Shown in pieces: positions 37,351 through 48,499 of a stretch of DNA of 64,000 bases. Location of the stretch: assembly GCF_051014685.1 (NCBI RefSeq), contig NC_135048.1:25438543-25502542 (forward strand), in the 5' to 3' direction. Origin of the DNA: Ptiloglossa arizonensis. Lineage: Eukaryota; Arthropoda; Insecta; Hymenoptera; Colletidae. Below the pieces are notes generated by a model. The model was not told the origin of the DNA, did not search any database, and saw nothing but the letters and a program-made list of their open reading frames with translations. The position numbers and the translations under genes are program-made. The stretch's first letter is position 1, and each line of letters begins with the position of its first letter.

Positions 37351-38595
37351 CCTTCACTTTCAATTAAAACAGTAAAAAGAGAAAGAGAAAATTATGCGTT
37401 TGTGCATCGAAAGAGTCAATTCGATGCACAAACAAATTCGGTCAGAAAAGATCGGTAAAAAATTGTATCCGTCGATCGTATCGATCGATGCAAAAATCAT
37501 CGCCGCAAAATCGATTGTTTGAAAAATTCCAGATCGATAATTTATTTATAATTTATCATTTCGATTCATTTTATTTATAAGTAGGTACTTAGAGAAAGAG
37601 AAAATTATGCGTTTATGCATCGAAAGAGTCAATTCGATGCACAGACAAATTTAGTTAGAAAAAGTCGGTAAAAAATTGTATCGGTCGATGTAAAAAAATC
37701 GATCTTCGAAAGATCGATTCAAGATCGACATCTGTCACCTTCTTGCTGAATTAAAGTTGAATTAAAGTTTGCTGAATTAAAATTCAAGACGATTCACGCG
37801 AAGAACGTTCAAAAATTGCACAAACTCCAGAAATCGTAGCAAAAATATAGAATGTGGTTTTGGAAGATCGTTAATTTATCGAGAGAGACTTAGTAGATGC
37901 CCTAGAGATCTCATTAGACAGCTTGAGAAATATTTTGGCCGAAGTTTTGGGTTTCAGAGAGCTGTGTTCAGAATGGGTGCAGCATTCGCTAACAATGGCA
38001 CAGAAACACATTCGAACGCGACTTTCTCAACAGCATTTGGAGCGTTTTAGAAAGGATAAAAAGGATTTCGTGCGTCGTTTCATCGCTATGGATGATACTT
38101 GAGTCTACCATCATGATCCTGAATCAAAACAAGAGGCCAAGGAGTGGCGTGAACCCGATACTTTAGCTTCGAAGCGAGTCAGAGTTCAGAAATCGACCAA
38201 GAAAGTGTCAGTATCAGTTTTATTGGAGTGCAAACGAAATTTTGTTCGTGGATTACCTCCTGAAACAATAAATTACAATTATTATCGCAATCTTTCGAAT
38301 CAGCTGACTGTAAAAATTCGCGGGAAATACCTGGTTTACGAAAGAAAAGAATCATTTTCCATAAAGACAACCCTCTCTCGAACAGTTCGAGAAAATCAGT
38401 GAATCAAAGAACGAATTTTTGCAACGTTCACTCTATTCACTGGATTGAGCTCTCTATGACTTCCGGTGGTTCTCACATCTAAAAAAATTCGTACTTGGGA
38501 AACGATTTTCATCGAACGAAGAGTTAACAGTAATCGTAGCCCCATGTTTCGACCGTCTTTCGAAACCATGAATTAGAACATTGTTGTAAAGTTCA
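36597..38595 (+). pseudogene. Decayed mariner transposase
   Basis: Mariner (Tc1/mariner superfamily) transposase relic; the intact enzyme cuts and pastes its element at TA. N-terminal helix-turn-helix remnants are seen in the three tandem 5' units. The core runs from about 37917: LSQQHLERF, FVRRFIAMDD at 38074-38096 (first catalytic Asp region), then a stop codon at 38100 where family members have Trp. Further on are FHKDN (second catalytic Asp, 38366), LYDF (third, 38458) and LGKRFSSNEE (38493). These lie in different frames, so several frameshifts are present besides the stop. About 540 bp (37377-37915) between helix-turn-helix and core matches no mariner sequence well and contains a duplication. 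Non-functional. Confidence 0.88.
37377..37690. repeat. Duplicated segment inside the mariner relic
   Basis: AGAGAAAGAGAAAATTATGC through GGTAAAAAATTGTATC at about 37377 is repeated at about 37590. In the first copy GTTTGTGCATCGAA and TTCGATGCACAAAC form a 14 bp inverted repeat with an eight-base loop; in the second copy one arm is mutated. Confidence 0.8.
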
Positions 38596-38740
38596 GATTA
38601 TAATACGTAGTTTGTTACAATATGCAGAGATCTCAGTAGTATAGTTTTTGTACATATGAGAATACAAAATTCGAAGAAACAGGTATACAGTAAGTCTTCG
38701 TGACTCTCGACTTGGAACTAAATAAAAAAAACAAATCCAA
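38583..38740 (-). repeat. Inverted, diverged partial copy of the 1.07 kb repeat
   Basis: On the minus strand this matches the segment at 39345-39537 (and 11330-11524): blocks TTTGTATTCTYATATRTACA, ACTATACTACT and GCATATTRTRAYAAACTA are shared. Its outer 52 bp also pair with 40026-40077. Confidence 0.75.
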
Positions 38741-38750
38741 AACCAAAAAC

Positions 38751-38880
38751 CTGACATCGACCATTCCCTATCGATATCTGGCACTCTTAGAATCATTCTT
38801 GCATTCCAACAAACATCACTGTATTAAACTGTTGGAACGAATGCAAGAATGATCTTAAGGGTGACAGATGTCGATGTCAG
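38751..38880. repeat. Imperfect inverted repeat (hairpin)
   Basis: Left arm 38751-38812 begins CTGACATCGAC and ends ATTCTTGCATTCCAAC; right arm 38831-38880 is its near reverse complement, ending GATGTCGATGTCAG. The left arm has an extra 13 or so bases. Loop about 18 bases. Confidence 0.8.
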
Positions 38881-38930
38881 TTTCAAGAACTGTCTCCGTA
38901 TTGGCGCGGAAGGGTCGTCCGCCACGCGAT

Positions 38931-40020
38931 TGTCACGTAATAATTAAGGATTTGATAGAAAAAATGTCGATCTCCAACTGGAGATCGAACTCTTTATTAT
39001 TTTCTTTCGTATGACACTTTAATTGCGGTACCTTTGGTCACAGATTCGTGGGGATCTAATCACTGGTCAAGACCGATCTGTCTCCTATGTGTCGGGTTTT
39101 TGTATCCGTTCTTGACCCGAGTGTCCTGCGTTACGTAGGGAGTGCGTCGTTATGGGAAAGGAAAGAGTCTCGTGAGTCGTTACGGGAACGTATGCAAAAG
39201 GAATTTCGGTTATCAGCGGTCAGTCGTATGGAGTGTGATGCGTTGTTACGGGAGCGGGAAGAGTCTCGTGCGTTGTTACGGGAACGTGTGCGAAAAGGAA
39301 TGCTATCGGTTTTTGGTATGGTTACACGGTGAATGGTTTGGCCGTTTTCCTTTTGGTTTTTCTTTTCAGTCGAGTTCCGAGTCCAGAGTCAGAAAGACCA
39401 CACGACACTGTCGTCGTTCGCATCGAGACACATCACTGTACACGCATTTCTTCCAACTTTGTATTCTTATATATACAATAACTATACTACTAGACACGCG
39501 AGATCCCTGCATATTATGATAAACTAGATATTATAATCTGTTTTTGGTATGGTTACACGGTCGATACAAAACTACAAGTCCGATTCGGCTGAAATCTTCA
39601 CAGTAGCTGTCCACAAGAATGTACACAAGCTAGTAAATTTTTCTCGCGATCGTGGTGACCATCGGGTGGTGAAGCTAAGTAATTATCGGATCGCTCTCGT
39701 ATATAAGTCGCTGCCTTCTGAATAAAAATTCTTTAATTGTTCCAACCTAGTCAACTGTGAATCTCTGTCCGTCACCCGCTTCGCACCTTTGATCATTTCG
39801 CCAAATATATACTCTCTACGGAAGTATTTCCTTAAAACAGCAACATTCGCCAAATATACATATTCTCTACGGAGGTATTCGCCTGAGCAGTGAATTTCGG
39901 TACTTATTTCATTATTCTACGTAGTGAAGAATAAGCTAAGGCATTCTCACTTAAGTATTTCTATTTGCGATCCCGTGCGTTGTAGTGCGTAAGTGAAAGG
40001 ACTTTTCTGTTTATATTTTT
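38931..40020. mobile_element. LTR-like 1.07 kb dispersed repeat, copy B
   Basis: Near-identical to 10918-11990, same orientation, 28 kb away. Starts TGTCACG; TATATAAG at about 39699 and AATAAAA at about 39720. Near its right end about 14 extra bases (TTGTAGTGCGTAAG) appear relative to copy A. Confidence 0.55.
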
Positions 40021-40025
40021 TACGC

Positions 40026-40077
40026 GAGATCCCTGCATATTATAATAAACTAGATATTATAATCTGAACTTTACGAC
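40026..40077. repeat. 52 bp segment inverted relative to 38583-38636
   Basis: GAGATCCCTGCATATTATAA through CTGAACTTTACGAC is the near reverse complement of 38583-38636 (about six mismatches), so a 1.5 kb segment is bracketed by inverted repeats. The first 40 or so bases also occur within the 1.07 kb repeat at 11484 and 39497. Confidence 0.8.
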
Positions 40078-41469
40078 ACAAACAATAAAATGTACTACCC
40101 CAAAACCGTGTTTTTCCAATCGTACGAGAAAACTGCGATCGAACAACTTATTATAGAGCGCGGATAGATTTTTCCGCGGCGCGATTTCGAAGAAACGCGA
40201 GGTGGCTCAAGGTGTTCGAGAACTCGGAGAATAGAAAATCGAGGTGAGTTCTTCTTGCCTCTCTACCCCTCCAACCAACCCCTACGAACCACCGTTTCGC
40301 GCCACCCCGCTGCTCGAATATTCCTACGAAGTGGGTCAATCCTGCCGATCTAGGTGCAGGGATCATCGTTGCGATTCCAATCATCGCGAGTCGAAACTTA
40401 ATATAAAAATCTGTCGAGCAGCTCCTAAAGCTAAATACACACCGATACCCACCGCGGTGAATCCACGTAATAAGTGTTTATTCGTCGCGTTACACCGGAT
40501 AATTGAGTTTTACCGCGGACGGGATTCTGTGTCTCGAGTTGACGATACGGGCGAGTTCGAGATTCGATTGGTAAAAGGGAACGAGGAAACGGGTGGAGGA
40601 AAGAAAAGAAAAGAAATAGAAAAAGAAAGAAGAAAATGAAAAAGAAAAGACGAAAGAGAGATAGGAACGAAGGGAGAGAAAAAATGGCGAATTCCTCGCG
40701 TTGGTGAACGAAATTTTGTAGTCGACGTGAAATATTGTTTCCACGAACGACAAGTACGGGAACTTGGTTGGTGGGTTCGTGCACGCGGGAAGACGCGAGA
40801 TATTCGAAAACAACGAGGAATTTCGGAAATAATATTCTCTCGTTTCTTCGTCGCTCGTGCGTTGCACCGTGAGAACAATAATTCTTAATCAAAGTGGAAT
40901 CGTTGAACGGTCTCGACTAACAAGTGTTCGTTTTACGTGGATTTAATTTGCGTTTACCGGACACCCACGAATTTGTGTTTCCTTGGTAACTTGTTCAACG
41001 CGGCGTACAGTTTCAACCGGAAACAGAATACCCCGGTTTAATGCTTAAATAATTATTTTTGGTTCAATGTATACGTGTTTGTGTGTGTGTATGTATGTAT
41101 GCACAGGTGAATTTGGTGAAATTGCACGCGACGAATCTTCGTAAATAAACGTAATAACGGTACACCGCGGTGGTTCCTTTTGGAGCGACTGTCAACGAAA
41201 TGGCAACGAGCTTCGATACAATTTAATTTCTAATTAAGTTCCACGGCCGGTTCCTTTCTTGTCAGATGATTTTCTCTTTCACGGGGCCCGGCCATTCATC
41301 CCGGAACGGTTTCAATCGATCCCGCGTCTTGCATTTCGAAATCTCGCGAACTTCTCTTGTGATTACCTCGAAATCGCGGCCCCTTTTTAGAAAAGCGTTT
41401 AAATACCAGAAAAGTGATACTCCGCGGGAGGCTGGAAATTGAGTGCACCGCGAAACGCGAGACGCGGAT
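40078..41469. other. Single-copy sequence, no gene recognised
   Basis: Includes an A/G-rich tract at 40595-40685, which generates low-complexity open frames on both strands (Phe/Ser-rich on minus). No domain recognised. TG-rich run near 41072-41100. Confidence 0.3.
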
Positions 41470-42885
41470 TTCAAACACGGATCGTTGAGTATTCTCGCGG
41501 CGGAGGTTCCGTTGATAGAACTGTCTCGGTGAATAAGGAATTCAGTAATTCTTTTTTCTTTTTTTTTATCAGAAGTAATTTTTTGATGATTGTTTGTGGA
41601 AGTTAATTTTTTTATCAAGTTTCTACTCACCGAGAGCAAGGAACTCGTGATAACAAACGGCAGATATTATGAACAAGGTGTTCGGATCGTCGTTTGGAGA
41701 GAAATATTGTGTAAAAGAAGAAACGTACGATCTCTCCAATAAGAGCTCACGCGGAAAACACGAATCGTTGAGTATTCTCGTGACTGAGATTCCGTTGATA
41801 CGACTGTCTCCGTGCATAACGAATTCACTAATTTTTTTTTTTTTATCAGAAATAATTTTTTGATGATTGTTTGTCGAAGTTAATTTTTTCATCAAGTTTT
41901 TACTCATAGAGAACAATGTACACCGATCGATGGAACGATAACAAACGTGTTCTGTTCTGAAGATACTTTGAATAGCGTGTTCGGATTGTCATTGAAAAGC
42001 GATACTGCGTAAAAGAAGAAATGTTCGATCTCTCCAATAAGAGCTCACGTAGAAAACACGGATCGTTGAGTATTCTCGTGACTGAGATTCCGTTGATACG
42101 ACTGTCTCCGTGCATAACGAATTCACTAATTTTTCTTTTTATCAAAAATAATTTTTTGATGATTGTTTGTCGAAATTAATTTTTTTTATCAAGTTTCTAC
42201 TCACCGAGAACAAGGAACAACGATCGATGGAGCGATAACAAACGTGTTCTGTTCTGAAGATATTTTGAACAACGTGTTCGGATTGTCATTGAAAAGCGAT
42301 ATTGTGTAAAAGAAGAAACGTACGATCTCTCCAATAAGAGCTCACGCGGAAAACACGGATCGTTGAGTATTCTCACGGCGGAGGTTCCGTGAATAAGGAA
42401 TTTACTAATTTTTTGTTTTATCAAAAATAATTTTTTGATAATTATTTATCAAAGTTCATTTTTTTATCAATTTTTTACTCGCTGAGAGCAAGGAACTCGC
42501 GATAACAAACGGAAGATATTTTGAACAAGGTGTTCGGATCGTCGTTTGGAGAGAAATATTGCGCGAAAGAAGAAACGTACGATCTCTCCAATAAGAGCTC
42601 ACGCGGAAAACACGAATCATTGAGTATTCTCGCGGCGGAGGTTCCGTTAATAGAACTGTCTGGGTGAATAAGGAATTCATTAATTTTTTTTTTTATCAAA
42701 AATAATTTTTTGATAATTATTTATCGAAGTTAATTTTTTTATCAATTTTTTACTCGCTGAGAGCAAGGAACTCGCGATAACAAACGGAAGATACTTTGAA
42801 CAACGTGTTCGGATCGTCATTGAAAAGCGATATTGCGTGAAAGAAGAAACGTACGATCTCTCCAATAAGAGCTCGCGCGGTAAAA
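41470..42885. repeat. Tandem array of about 257-298 bp units, five copies
   Basis: AAAACACGRATCGTTGAGTA recurs at about 41477 (partial), 41755, 42053, 42350 and 42607. Units share TCTCCAATAAGAGCTCACG and GTGTTCGGATYGTC blocks. The array ends exactly where MITE copy 4 begins. Minus-strand open frames with RILNDPCFPRELLLERS arise from the repeat. Confidence 0.93.
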
Positions 42886-42889
42886 ATTA

Positions 42890-43039
42890 TTGAACTGTAC
42901 GGAAAGTGATTTCGTTTTCCAAAATGGAGAATACATAATTTAGTAAAATGTTTAAACACTCGACAAAAATCGTGTTTCATTCTCACAAAAAAAAAAAAAA
43001 AAAAAAAAAAAAAACGAAATAACTTTGCAAACAACTCAA
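42890..43039 (+). mobile_element. Mariner-type MITE, copy 4
   Basis: 150 bp bounded by TA on each side; left end TTGAACTGTACGGAAAGTGA, right end the diverged inverted form. An A-run (42989-43013) expands the right half. Confidence 0.82.
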
Positions 43040-43177
43040 TATTTACACACGTGTGAGACAACATAGTCATTTTTTGATCAATTCGCGCAGTTGGACTTAA
43101 TCTCGAAGATTAAATGTGTCGTAACGAGGAGAGCGATAAGTGGATATCAGTGGTGAATCTCAAAGTGTGCTTATATC

Positions 43178-43520
43178 GTGTAGATATCGTACTCTACTCC
43201 GAAACGAGGATTTTCTATCGTTCGAGTGATCGAAAGAGCTAGAAACGATCGAGATATGCAATATTGTGCAAAATTCTATGAAAGATAATATAATCCAATG
43301 TTGGTTGATTGTGTAGATATCGTACTCTACTCCGAAACGAGGATTTTCTATCGTTCGAGTGATCGAAAGAACTACAATCGATCGAAGTGTGCAATATTGT
43401 TCAAAATTCTATGAAAGATAATACCATCCGGTATTAGTTGACCGTGTAGGATTTTGTATCGTTCGAGTGATCGAAAGAGCTAGAATCGATCGAGGCGTGC
43501 AATATTGTTCAAAATTCAAT
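43178..43520. repeat. 134 bp tandem repeat, about two and a half units
   Basis: GTGTAGATATCGTACTCTAC begins units at 43178 and 43312; the third, at about 43445, lacks the middle block and continues with TATCGTTCGAGTGATCGAAA. CAATATTGT-CAAAATTC follows in each. Confidence 0.92.
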
Positions 43521-44514
43521 GAAAGATATCGTCATCCAGCGTTGATCGATAGTATTCGTTGTAAACCAACGTGGAATATATCGCATAGGTATTTTGACGC
43601 TCCGAAACGGATCGATACGTATTCAACGCGAATAATCGTTGCATTAATGCTCGGTGTACTGGACTGACAAAGAACCAATCCTTCGTTGCAATTACGGGTG
43701 CGTTGTTTCGTAACCGCAATCCCGATAATTAATCGGGGGACAAAGTTTCAACGGAGTTTCTGTTCGTCGAGCAACTCAGCGAAAATAACTGTCCGATGCT
43801 ATTCGACTTGCTAAAAGCGGAAAGGCAACAACCCCCGAGACATTACGTACCAGTCATTTCGCCGTGGCGTGCAAGCTTATTCGATTAATCGATCGAAACT
43901 GACGTGACCCGCGCGTCGAGAGACGAGCATGTCTCGGGAAATATTAATGACGTCGTATGGAAAGCGTATAAAAAAGAAAAAAGAAAAAGAAGAGAAAAAA
44001 AGAAGAAGAAAAAGAGAAAGAAGCTAAAAAGGAGAGAGAGCGAGAGAAACAAAACGAGAAAATATTTCTTCGCGCGCTGAATTCTAAACGCGAGCTTCTC
44101 GACAACGTCCCAGTTCTAATTGTCAGGACATCCCATTGATTTGTACACGAGCGGAAAATGCAGTTGGAAAATTCGCGCGGCAGCGTTCGCTAAGCTTTTT
44201 CTTCTTTTTCTCTCTCTCTCTCTCTCTTTCTTTTTTTTTTCTCTCACTCGCGACCCCCTTTTTCGTAAGACGAAATTATTTACGACTCCGGTTCGACGAA
44301 ATCTATACCTGCACGTGTACCGCGAATTGAACCATTTGTAAACCGTTTCAACGAATACGGATAATTACGGAGAAAGATGCGCGGTGAAACGACACAATTT
44401 CGGGAACCGATCCAATTGACAATAATGATCGTCGCTGCGCGAGTATAAGTTTTATGTATTTTTTGCTACACAGACAGCGGCCAGGTTTCGCGTACCTACG
44501 GCCGTCCAGAGGTG
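43521..44514. other. Single-copy sequence with A/G and T/C tracts, no gene recognised
   Basis: A/G-rich run at 43970-44060 and T/C-rich run at 44195-44245. Overlapping open frames there are low complexity. Confidence 0.35.
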
Positions 44515-45190
44515 CTCAAAGTTTTGTAAACCGTGGAATTTGTTTACCTTTACTAATTATGTAGTTACGTGTATTATGTGTATTATTGATTGTATAATTG
44601 ATAGCCTGTAGGGGAAAAATCATTTTCACGGACTGTGGGATTTTGTGTACTCGAAGTTTCATTGATCGTGGAAATTGTTTACCTCTACTAATTGTGTAAT
44701 TATGTGTATTATGTGTATTATTAACTATGTAATTAATAGCTAGTAGAGGAAAAATCATTTTCACGGACTGTGGAACATTGTGCACTCAAAGTTTCATAGA
44801 TCGTGGAAATTGTTTACCCCCACTCGCTATTAATTATATAATTATGTATACTATATGTATTATTAATTACATAATTAATAGCTACTAGGGGAAAAATCAT
44901 TTTCACGGACTGTGGCAGTTTGTGCACTCAAAGTTTCATAAATCATAGAAATTGTTTACTCCTACTCGCTATTAATTATATAATTATGTAATTAATAGCT
45001 AGTAGGGAAAAAAATCATTTTCACGGACTGTGGAACTTTGTGCACTCAAAGTTTCATAAATCATGGAAATTGTTTACCCCACTCGCTATTAATTACATAA
45101 TTATATATACTATATGCATTATTAATTACACAATTAATAGCTACTAGGGGAAGAAATTATTTTCACGGATTGTAAAACTTTGTACACCTC
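44515..45190. repeat. Tandem array of about 135 bp units
   Basis: AAAATCATTTTCACGGACTG recurs at about 44613, 44752, 44893 and 45012, with a diverged fifth at 45155. AAAGTTT-ATA-ATCRTGGAAA and TTGTTTACC blocks accompany each. Confidence 0.92.
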
Positions 45191-47049
45191 CGGCCCACTG
45201 TATAATAATTCTAATTTCATTTTTTTCTTTTTTCTTTTTATACACAGACAACGCATTAATATTCTCGGTCTAGGTACGTAAACAAAGCAAACGCGACCAC
45301 GGATCAAACATTCCAATATTTTCGAACAACAAAGAAACATATTTCGCGTTTCTCGAAATTTTCTACGACCGCGTCGAAAAATGTTTACCACCTGGTCGCG
45401 ACTCGTAGTTTCAAAAAGTGCGACGTGTCAACAATTCAAAGTCTACCCAGTGCGTCGAACGAATTATTTAAAATTCGTGTCGGTGAACCCTAGTTGAATT
45501 CACGTAGAAATTCTACCGTAATGTATACTCTGTACCTTCGATTTGAACTTCTCTCGGACAATCGAGACAATGGATGCAAGAATAACTCAACCTCGATTGC
45601 AATTTGGACAAGTAAAAACGACCAAAGTGGTTCATTTATCGATTTCTCGTTACGTGAAAGAAAAAGAAAAAAAAATAGTATTTTCTAATCGAGTAACTTA
45701 ATCACTCGACTATAAACAACGACTAAAACACCAACAGGACCTTTTAATCGAGTAGCTTTATCACTCGACTATAAACAACGATCAAAACACACCTATTTAA
45801 AACGATCGTATTCGTTAAACAACAGAACGTAATTAAATATACTTCAAAGAAGAAATTTTCCATTTTTCAAGCTCGAGAAAAATTTCCTAACTCTCATCGC
45901 TTCATACAACGATTACAGGCTACGATATTCCGTCACCGAATTTCGAACTTAATTTCTCTGTCGAAATTTTCCCTCCCTCGAAAGTTTCCTAAAAATCGTC
46001 CCGCGTACTTCGAGAAGAGAAAGATAGTAATCTCTCGGTGCACAGGTATTAAAACTCGGTGGTCACGACCTTCTACTTCAAGTCCACCAGCACTTTCTCC
46101 GTTCGGGAACAAAGAGGGTAAGAACGCGTTGTTTATACCGATAATTAATATTCGTTCCCCGGAGGAATTATTCTCCACGAGCGAAGTTGGGAACACACTG
46201 GTTACACCGAACACGCAGCTCTAATTATACGAGCGAATAAAACGGAGACACGGGTCGGAATGTAAACGGTGCCATAAATGCGCGCGTTTGAAAATTCTGT
46301 TTTCGCGGACGAGGCTCGTTGCGGTTCCATCGTCGCTAAATTCGAGGAAATAAAAATAAAAAAAGAAAGAATCGTTAACGATCGAATTACGAACGAATAA
46401 GCACACACGATCCCGTGACGATTCGTTTACTTCTTCGACGTGTCTCGTGTTAATTGACCAGCGAAGAATTCTTTGTTTAGGGTACCAGTCTGTTTAAGGA
46501 ACTGTTCAATCATCGTCGAGGGAAGGTAATGTCTTCGTCTCGAGTTAAATCGGAGAAGTAAATAAGTTCAGTCGGAGATTGCCCCGCTGAAAAAAACTTT
46601 ATTTATTCCTGACTTATATCGTTAGTTCCACTTTCAATTCCCGTAACGTTCTCCGCCCCCCGTTGCCACGATCTCGAACGAAAAGAATACTCCCTCACCT
46701 TGACACGACCTTGACTGTACTTTAATTTTTCTCCACGGAAATACCATTTTCCTTTCGCGTTCCACCGTTGGTCGTTTAACACGCGGATACACAATATCCG
46801 GATAAATCCATTTGCGGATTAAAATGCATTATCCACTGCGCGAGGCTAATCAAGGCTGCGCGAAACACTTCCCGGATATGGCTGGATTAAAGATTAACCC
46901 CTTGCCTGGTTTCGCAATTTTTACGAAATCGCTCCATAAAATGCCTAACTGCTTTCTTTTCTCTTCGTTGTTTTCATAGATTGCTCGGTTGTGTTACTCC
47001 GGTGAGAAATAAACCATCTCGAGTGGCGAACGAGGCCCTTTTGTTGTAA
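45191..47049. other. Single-copy sequence, no gene recognised
   Basis: Includes a short duplication at 45690-45785 (AATCGAGTA-CTT-ATCACTCG, ACTATAAACAACGA) and a cluster of GGATTA-type motifs at 46795-46890. Open frames are unrecognised. Confidence 0.35.
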
Positions 47050-48030
47050 GGGATGGAGAAAATTGGGTGTAAATTTCTATGTAGGATTTTAATGCAAATT
47101 TTGAACGCGACTAATTATTCAATACTCTGTGGTATATTTTGGAACATTGAATGTGATCCCATATTGCAATCTTTGTAATATAATTGCGTTTGTTTCTTTT
47201 TAAAGATGGAGAAAATTGGATGTAAATACCTATGTAGCATTTTCAAACAAATTGTAAACACAACCAAAAATTTAATACAGTGTGGTATACTTTGAAACAT
47301 GGAATGCATAATCCCATATTGCAATCTTTGTAATATAATTGCGTTTGTTTCTTTTTAAAGATGGAGAAAATTGGGTGTAAATAGCTATGTAGTATTGTAA
47401 TACAAATTGAAAACACAACTAGAAATTTAATACAGTGTGGTATATTTTCAAACACGGAATACATAATACAAATTAATGCAAATTGTAAATATGACTAAAA
47501 ATTCAATACAGTGTGGTATATTTTGAAACATGGAATGCATAAGTCCACATTGCAATCTTTGCAATATAATCGCGTCTGTTTCTTTTAAAAGATGGAGTAT
47601 TTGATTTAAAAGATTTGTATTTACAATTTAATACAAATTGGAAACATGTCCAAAAATTCAATACAGTGTGGTATATTTTCAAAATGGAATGCATAATCCT
47701 ACATTGCAATCTTTACAATATAATCACGTCTGTTTCTTTTAATACCTACGTAACATTTCAATACAAATTGTAAACGCGACTAAAAATTCAATACTGTGTG
47801 GTATATTTTCAAACACGAAATGTATAATCTCACATTGCAATCTTTACGATATAATCGCGCCTGTTTCTTTTAAAAGATGAAGTATTTGATTTAAAAGATT
47901 TGTATTTACAATTTAATACAAATTGTAAACATAACTAAAAATTCAATACTGTGTGGTATATTTTGAAACATGGACTATATAATTCCACATTGCAATCTTT
48001 ACAATATAATGGTGTCGTTTTCTTATTCAC
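47050..48030. repeat. Tandem array of about 155 bp units
   Basis: The pair of blocks TTCAATACAGTGTGGTATAT and CATTGCAATCTTTRYAATAT recurs about seven times; ATGGAGAAAATTGG starts units at 47052, 47206 and 47361. A further, isolated unit lies at about 48328-48445. Confidence 0.92.
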
Positions 48031-48499
48031 GTTTCGCCTTTTTTTTTCTACTGGTGGTTTTTTTTAACGAAGTGTCATTCAGTTAGTCTCAAAAGATTGA
48101 GTTTGTTTAAAGGGCCAGGAATTGTTTTCGATTTTTCCGGTTTGTATTTATGAAATAACGAACAAATCAGATATAATCTAAACCGAAGATGCATTTTCAC
48201 GTCTCCCAGTGTTTTGTATAATACATAAAAATTCCATATTGTCTAATAAATGTACAAACATTTTTAAGTAAAACTTTTCCCCTTTTCTTTACCATTTAAT
48301 AACTTTTCAAAAATTCAAGCGAATCATAATACAAATTATAAACGCGACTAAAAATTCAATACAATGCGGTATATTTTCAACATTATTTTCAAACACGGAA
48401 TACATAATCTTGCATTGCAATCTTTACAATACAATCACGACTATTTCTTTCGCGATCATTATCACCACCCGTAAAATTTTCACGAATCTCTCTCCAATA
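48031..48499. other. AT-rich spacer with one detached array unit
   Basis: A unit of the preceding array is found at about 48328-48445 (AAAAATTCAATACAATGCGG, CATTGCAATCTTTACAATAC). T-runs at 48040-48066. Confidence 0.6.

Noticed and set aside
10918..40020. One 29 kb LTR retrotransposon bounded by the two 1.07 kb repeats
   Set aside because: The interior consists of unrelated satellites and a mariner relic and has no gag, protease, reverse transcriptase or integrase remnants.
41262..42865. Series of minus-strand frames sharing RILNDPCFPRELLLERS
   Set aside because: Repeat-derived; frames end at different places in each unit.
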